The notes below the pieces were generated by a model, which ran no database searches, was not told the DNA's origin, and saw only the letters and a list, made by a program, of their open reading frames with translations. Both the position numbers and the translations under genes were made by a program. Positions 62,334 to 64,000 of a stretch of DNA of 64,000 bases are shown in pieces. The stretch is taken from contig NZ_LMPF01000025.1 in assembly GCF_001424345.1 (NCBI RefSeq), forward strand, positions 394,062 through 458,061. The letters are read 5' to 3'. Every line of letters begins with the position of its first letter. Positions within the stretch are counted from its first letter, which is position 1. Source of the stretch: Burkholderia sp. Leaf177 (GTDB lineage Bacteria > Pseudomonadota > Gammaproteobacteria > Burkholderiales > Burkholderiaceae).

Positions 62334-64000
62334 ACTTCCTCGGCCGGAACCGCCGTGCCGCGCGCGAGCACCGGCCGCAACGCCGCGCCGGTATGGCTGC
62401 GCGGATTCCGCGAGAGCGTCTCCGGATCGGTCGAGGCCACGATCGATCCACCTTCCGTGCCGCCTTCCGGACCGAGATCGATAACCCAGTCGGCTTCGGC
62501 GATCACATCCAGATCGTGCTCGATCACGACCACCGAATGCCCGCCATCCACCAGCCTGTGAAGCACGCGGATCAACTTCGCCACGTCGGCCATATGCAGG
62601 CCGACCGTGGGTTCGTCGAGCACATACAGCGTGTGCGGCGCTTTTTGTCCGCGCCGGCCAATGTCGTCACGCACCTTCGACAATTCCGTCACGAGCTTGA
62701 TCCGCTGCGCTTCGCCGCCTGACAACGTGGGCGACGGCTGGCCCAGCGTCAGGTAACCTAGCCCGACATCCTTCATCAGCTGCAGCGGATGCGCGATGCT
62801 TTGCATGGCCGAGAAGAACTCGACGGCTTCATCGATTTCCATCGTCAGGACTTCGCCGATGTTCTTGCCGCGCCACGTCACCGCCAGCGTTTCAGGGTTG
62901 AAGCGCTGACCATGACAGACGTCGCACGGAACCTTGACGTCGGGCAGGAAGCTCATTGCAATCGTGCGCACGCCCTGACCTTCGCACGCCGGGCAACGGC
63001 CGTCGCCGGTGTTGAACGAAAAGCGCGACGGCGTGTAGCCGCGTGCGCGTGACTCGAGCGTATCGGCGAACAGCTTGCGGATGGTGTCCCACATGCCGAT
63101 ATACGTTGCCGGACACGAACGCGGCGTCTTGCCGATCGGCGTCTGATCGACTTCCAGAACGCGGTCGATGGTCTCGAAGCCGGTCACTTCCGTGCAGCCT
63201 TGCCAACGATGCGTGACATCGAACTTCGGACGCGGCGCCTCGCGCGACAACACGCTCGAACGATTGCGCGCGGGCATGTCGGCTTGCGCGGTCTTGCGTG
63301 CGCGACGTGTTGCCGGCGACGACAACACAGAGCGGCCGACGGCATCGAGCAAGTTGGTCATCAGCACATCGCGCGCGAGCGTCGACTTGCCGGAGCCGCT
63401 TACGCCCGTGATGGCAATCAGACGTCCGAGCGGCATGCTCGCGGTGACGTTGCGTAGATTGTGCAGCGTCGCGCCGTGCACCGTAAGCCAGTTCTCGGGC
63501 GTCGCCGCGCGTTTTGCGGTCGCCGTTTTGACATCGCGGCGCGGTTGCAGCGGATGCTGGATCGGGTTCGCGAGGAACTGTCCCGTGAGCGAATCAGGCT
63601 GTGCAGCAAGGTCGGCAACACCGCCTTGCGCCACGACCGTACCGCCGCGTTTGCCCGCTCCCGGACCAATGTCGATGATGTGATCCGCGCGGCGAATCGT
63701 ATCTTCGTCATGCTCCACGACGACCAGCGTGTTGCCTTTATCGCCGAGCTTTTTCAGTGCATCCAGCAGGATCTTGTTATCGCGCGGATGCAGCCCGATA
63801 GTCGGTTCATCGAGCACATAACACACGCCCTGCAGGTTGCTGCCGAGTTGCGCTGCAAGGCGGATGCGCTGCGCTTCGCCGCCCGACAACGTAGGCGCGG
63901 CGCGATCGAGACTTAAATATCCGAGGCCAACTTCTTCGAGGAATTGCAGACGTCCCTCGATTTCGCTCACCACGTCGCGCGCGATATCCGCGTCACGTCC
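62327..64000 (-). CDS. uvrA: UvrA-family excinuclease subunit, C-terminal part (cut by window edge)
   Basis: The frame is open to the right edge, so only the last 558 codons or so are present. The end of the first ABC module (LSGGEAQRIRLAAQLGSNLQG, VLDEPTIGLHPRDN) and the complete second one (ITGVSGSGKSTLARDVL; zinc finger CPACEGQG/CDVCHGQR; LSGGEAQRIKLVTEL; VLDEPTVGLH) are seen. A basic Ser/Arg/Ala stretch after the second Walker A and a short insert (RDDIGRRGQKAPH) before the second Walker B differ from canonical UvrA, so a UvrA2-like paralogue is possible. Confidence 0.88.
   Translation of the reverse strand, partial: GRDADIARDVVSEIEGRLQFLEEVGLGYLSLDRAAPTLSGGEAQRIRLAAQLGSNLQGVCYVLDEPTIGLHPRDNKILLDALKKLGDKGNTLVVVEHDEDTIRRADHIIDIGPGAGKRGGTVVAQGGVADLAAQPDSLTGQFLANPIQHPLQPRRDVKTATAKRAATPENWLTVHGATLHNLRNVTASMPLGRLIAITGVSGSGKSTLARDVLMTNLLDAVGRSVLSSPATRRARKTAQADMPARNRSSVLSREAPRPKFDVTHRWQGCTEVTGFETIDRVLEVDQTPIGKTPRSCPATYIGMWDTIRKLFADTLESRARGYTPSRFSFNTGDGRCPACEGQGVRTIAMSFLPDVKVPCDVCHGQRFNPETLAVTWRGKNIGEVLTMEIDEAVEFFSAMQSIAHPLQLMKDVGLGYLTLGQPSPTLSGGEAQRIKLVTELSKVRDDIGRRGQKAPHTLYVLDEPTVGLHMADVAKLIRVLHRLVDGGHSVVVIEHDLDVIAEADWVIDLGPEGGTEGGSIVASTDPETLSRNPRSHTGAALRPVLARGTAVPAEEVQ

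Overview
The window looks like a chromosomal segment of a member of Burkholderia sensu lato (Paraburkholderia/Caballeronia type). The reasons are the high-GC coding style with long antisense shadow frames, the phosphocholine-specific phospholipase C, the xfp-ackA pair, the sulfonate/organosulfur cluster, the Azospirillum-type L-2-keto-3-deoxyarabonate dehydratase beside a ketoglutarate semialdehyde dehydrogenase, and the large CheB-CheR-PAS-kinase hybrid. This is inferred from gene content and protein style, not from a search. No rRNA, tRNA, CRISPR array or complete insertion sequence was seen.

Layout: 0.2-8.7 kb: Tat-exported phospholipase C, a lipoprotein with a glycosidase-like barrel, an unusually A/T-rich 0.8 kb gap, a RIO-type kinase, a sirtuin and an MFS exporter. 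8.8-14.4 kb: a LysR regulator, then a tight operon of Rieske-ferredoxin reductase, UdgX-type uracil-DNA glycosylase, DUF3175-like protein, a 55-residue zinc-finger miniprotein, a sorbosone-dehydrogenase-like lipoprotein and an unknown protein. 14.6-18.1 kb: phosphoketolase and acetate kinase, which together make ATP and acetate from sugar phosphates. 18.2-25.6 kb (minus strand): the 1412-residue sensor hybrid, a pyruvate-oxidase-like ThDP enzyme and two small exported proteins. 25.7-30.1 kb: a nuclease-helicase under a perfect LexA box that touches its start codon, a hemerythrin, a catalytically degenerate resolvase-like protein and a 2OG-Fe(II) oxygenase. 30.1-36.6 kb: ribA, a peptide-binding protein, an F420-type NADP-binding reductase, ahpC and ahpF.

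36.8-45.7 kb is an organosulfur island. On the plus strand it has two SsuD-like monooxygenases, a four-domain rhodanese, a sulfonate-binding protein and an SfnB/acyl-CoA-dehydrogenase-like enzyme. On the minus strand it has ssuC, ssuB and ssuA, with ssuB interrupted by a stop codon inside its Walker A motif.

The most unusual region is 46.0-47.8 kb, an A/T-richer island that looks like a polymorphic-toxin/immunity locus. A roughly 279-codon gene, split by a one-base frameshift, ends in a four-cysteine tail and is followed, with a one-base overlap, by a 94-residue small gene. A second, diverged copy of the same tail, with no intact body, lies on the opposite strand and runs directly into a 95-residue paralogue of the small gene. 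The tail-plus-small-gene cassette therefore occurs twice, in divergent orientation.

47.9-51.6 kb: a LysR regulator diverging from L-2-keto-3-deoxyarabonate dehydratase and ketoglutarate semialdehyde dehydrogenase, the last two steps of a non-phosphorylative pentose route. 52-54.8 kb: a zinc-ribbon membrane protein and a TAXI-type TRAP binding protein. 54.8-60 kb (minus): an NTF2-like protein, a GH133-like debranching enzyme and a GH63-like glucosidase. 60-64 kb: a DUF445 membrane protein, an ACT-domain protein, cyanase, and the C-terminal part of a divergent UvrA that runs off the right edge.
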